DNA from: Candidatus Poribacteria bacterium
GTDB taxonomy: Bacteria; Poribacteria; WGA-4E; WGA-3G
Reading direction: 5' to 3'
Assembly (NCBI GenBank): GCA_009842375.1
Contig: VYFM01000351.1
Coordinates: forward strand, 1-6,279
Length of the DNA: 6,279 bases
Shown here: positions 6,176 through 6,279 of the stretch, piece by piece
Layout of the letters: each line of letters begins with the position of its first letter
Numbering within the stretch: the stretch's first letter is position 1
Position numbers and translations under genes: made by a program
The notes under the pieces: generated by a model
The model's database searches: none
What the model saw: only the letters and a program-made list of their open reading frames with translations
What the model was told of the DNA's origin: nothing

Positions 6176-6211
6176 TGTCAAAAATGTCAAATTTCAGAGT
6201 TTTCAGAGTCA
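6176..6211 (+). repeat. Run of four 9-base units in two related pairs
   Basis: Downstream of the membrane protein gene, TGTCAAAAA and TGTCAAATT (6176-6193) are followed directly by TCAGAGTTT and TCAGAGTCA (6194-6211). The second pair includes a perfect tandem copy of TTTCAGAGT (6192-6209). The run ends about 10 bases before TTGATG (6221), a weak -35 candidate with TATAAA at 6242-6247 and a short 15-base spacer, so it could be a direct-repeat protein site for a gene beyond the window, or only low-complexity DNA. Confidence 0.4.
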
Positions 6212-6279
6212 ATCGCAATTTTGATGATTTCACGCTAATGCTATAAATTTATATCAGCACTGGGTTCATGGCTTATTTA

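Noticed and set aside
6034..6246. Possible 70-residue gene overlapping the end of the membrane protein gene
   Set aside because: More than a quarter of it lies in another frame of the membrane protein gene, it has no ribosome site or recognisable domain, and its last part is the 9-base repeat run.
6221..6247. Promoter TTGATG-N15-TATAAA near the right edge
   Set aside because: The spacer is too short, the DNA is AT-rich and no downstream gene is visible, so it is not listed as a feature.

Overview
The window looks like chromosomal DNA of an uncultured Poribacteria-like (sponge-associated or marine) bacterium. The clearest clue is the C-terminal domain of the sulfatase at 2092-3993, which starts with YPNPFNPETWIPFRL. 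That motif is typical of the many secreted proteins of Poribacteria and resembles the sorting/anchoring domains of Bacteroidetes-type secretion. A phytanoyl-CoA dioxygenase-like enzyme, a Tat-exported sulfatase and a large DUF6785/DUF6784-like membrane protein together fit the same lineage. The assignment comes from motif recognition, not from a search.

Layout: four full-length genes fill almost the whole window and no gap exceeds 300 bases. (1) 136-1080 (+) is an exported or membrane-anchored multihaem cytochrome c with six haem sites, one of the rarer CX4CH type. It is preceded by two overlapping promoter candidates. (2) 1114-1950 (-) is a PhyH-family Fe(II)/2-oxoglutarate dioxygenase, convergent with the cytochrome across a 33-base gap that holds a small hairpin. 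(3) 2092-3993 (+) is the sulfatase, divergent from the dioxygenase. The 141-base intergenic region carries a strong promoter for the dioxygenase, a weaker one for the sulfatase, and a perfect 8+2+8 palindrome centred on the dioxygenase -35 box. (4) 4124-6088 (+) is a polytopic membrane protein with about 14 predicted membrane segments. It starts at TTG, and an 11-codon leader frame ends across that start. The last 191 bases hold short direct repeats and no convincing gene.

How the genes may work together: a sulfatase with its own surface-sorting domain could desulfate external sulfated compounds such as host glycans, and the membrane protein could be a transporter. The dioxygenase could hydroxylate a small organic substrate, and the shared regulatory region suggests it is co-controlled with the sulfatase. 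The cytochrome appears to be an independent respiratory or redox gene. These links are inferred from position. No mobile element, CRISPR array, rRNA or tRNA is visible. I did not find a clearly new multi-gene system. The points most worth following up are the palindrome in the divergent promoter, the Tat signal combined with a sorting domain on one protein, and the leader frame overlapping the TTG start.
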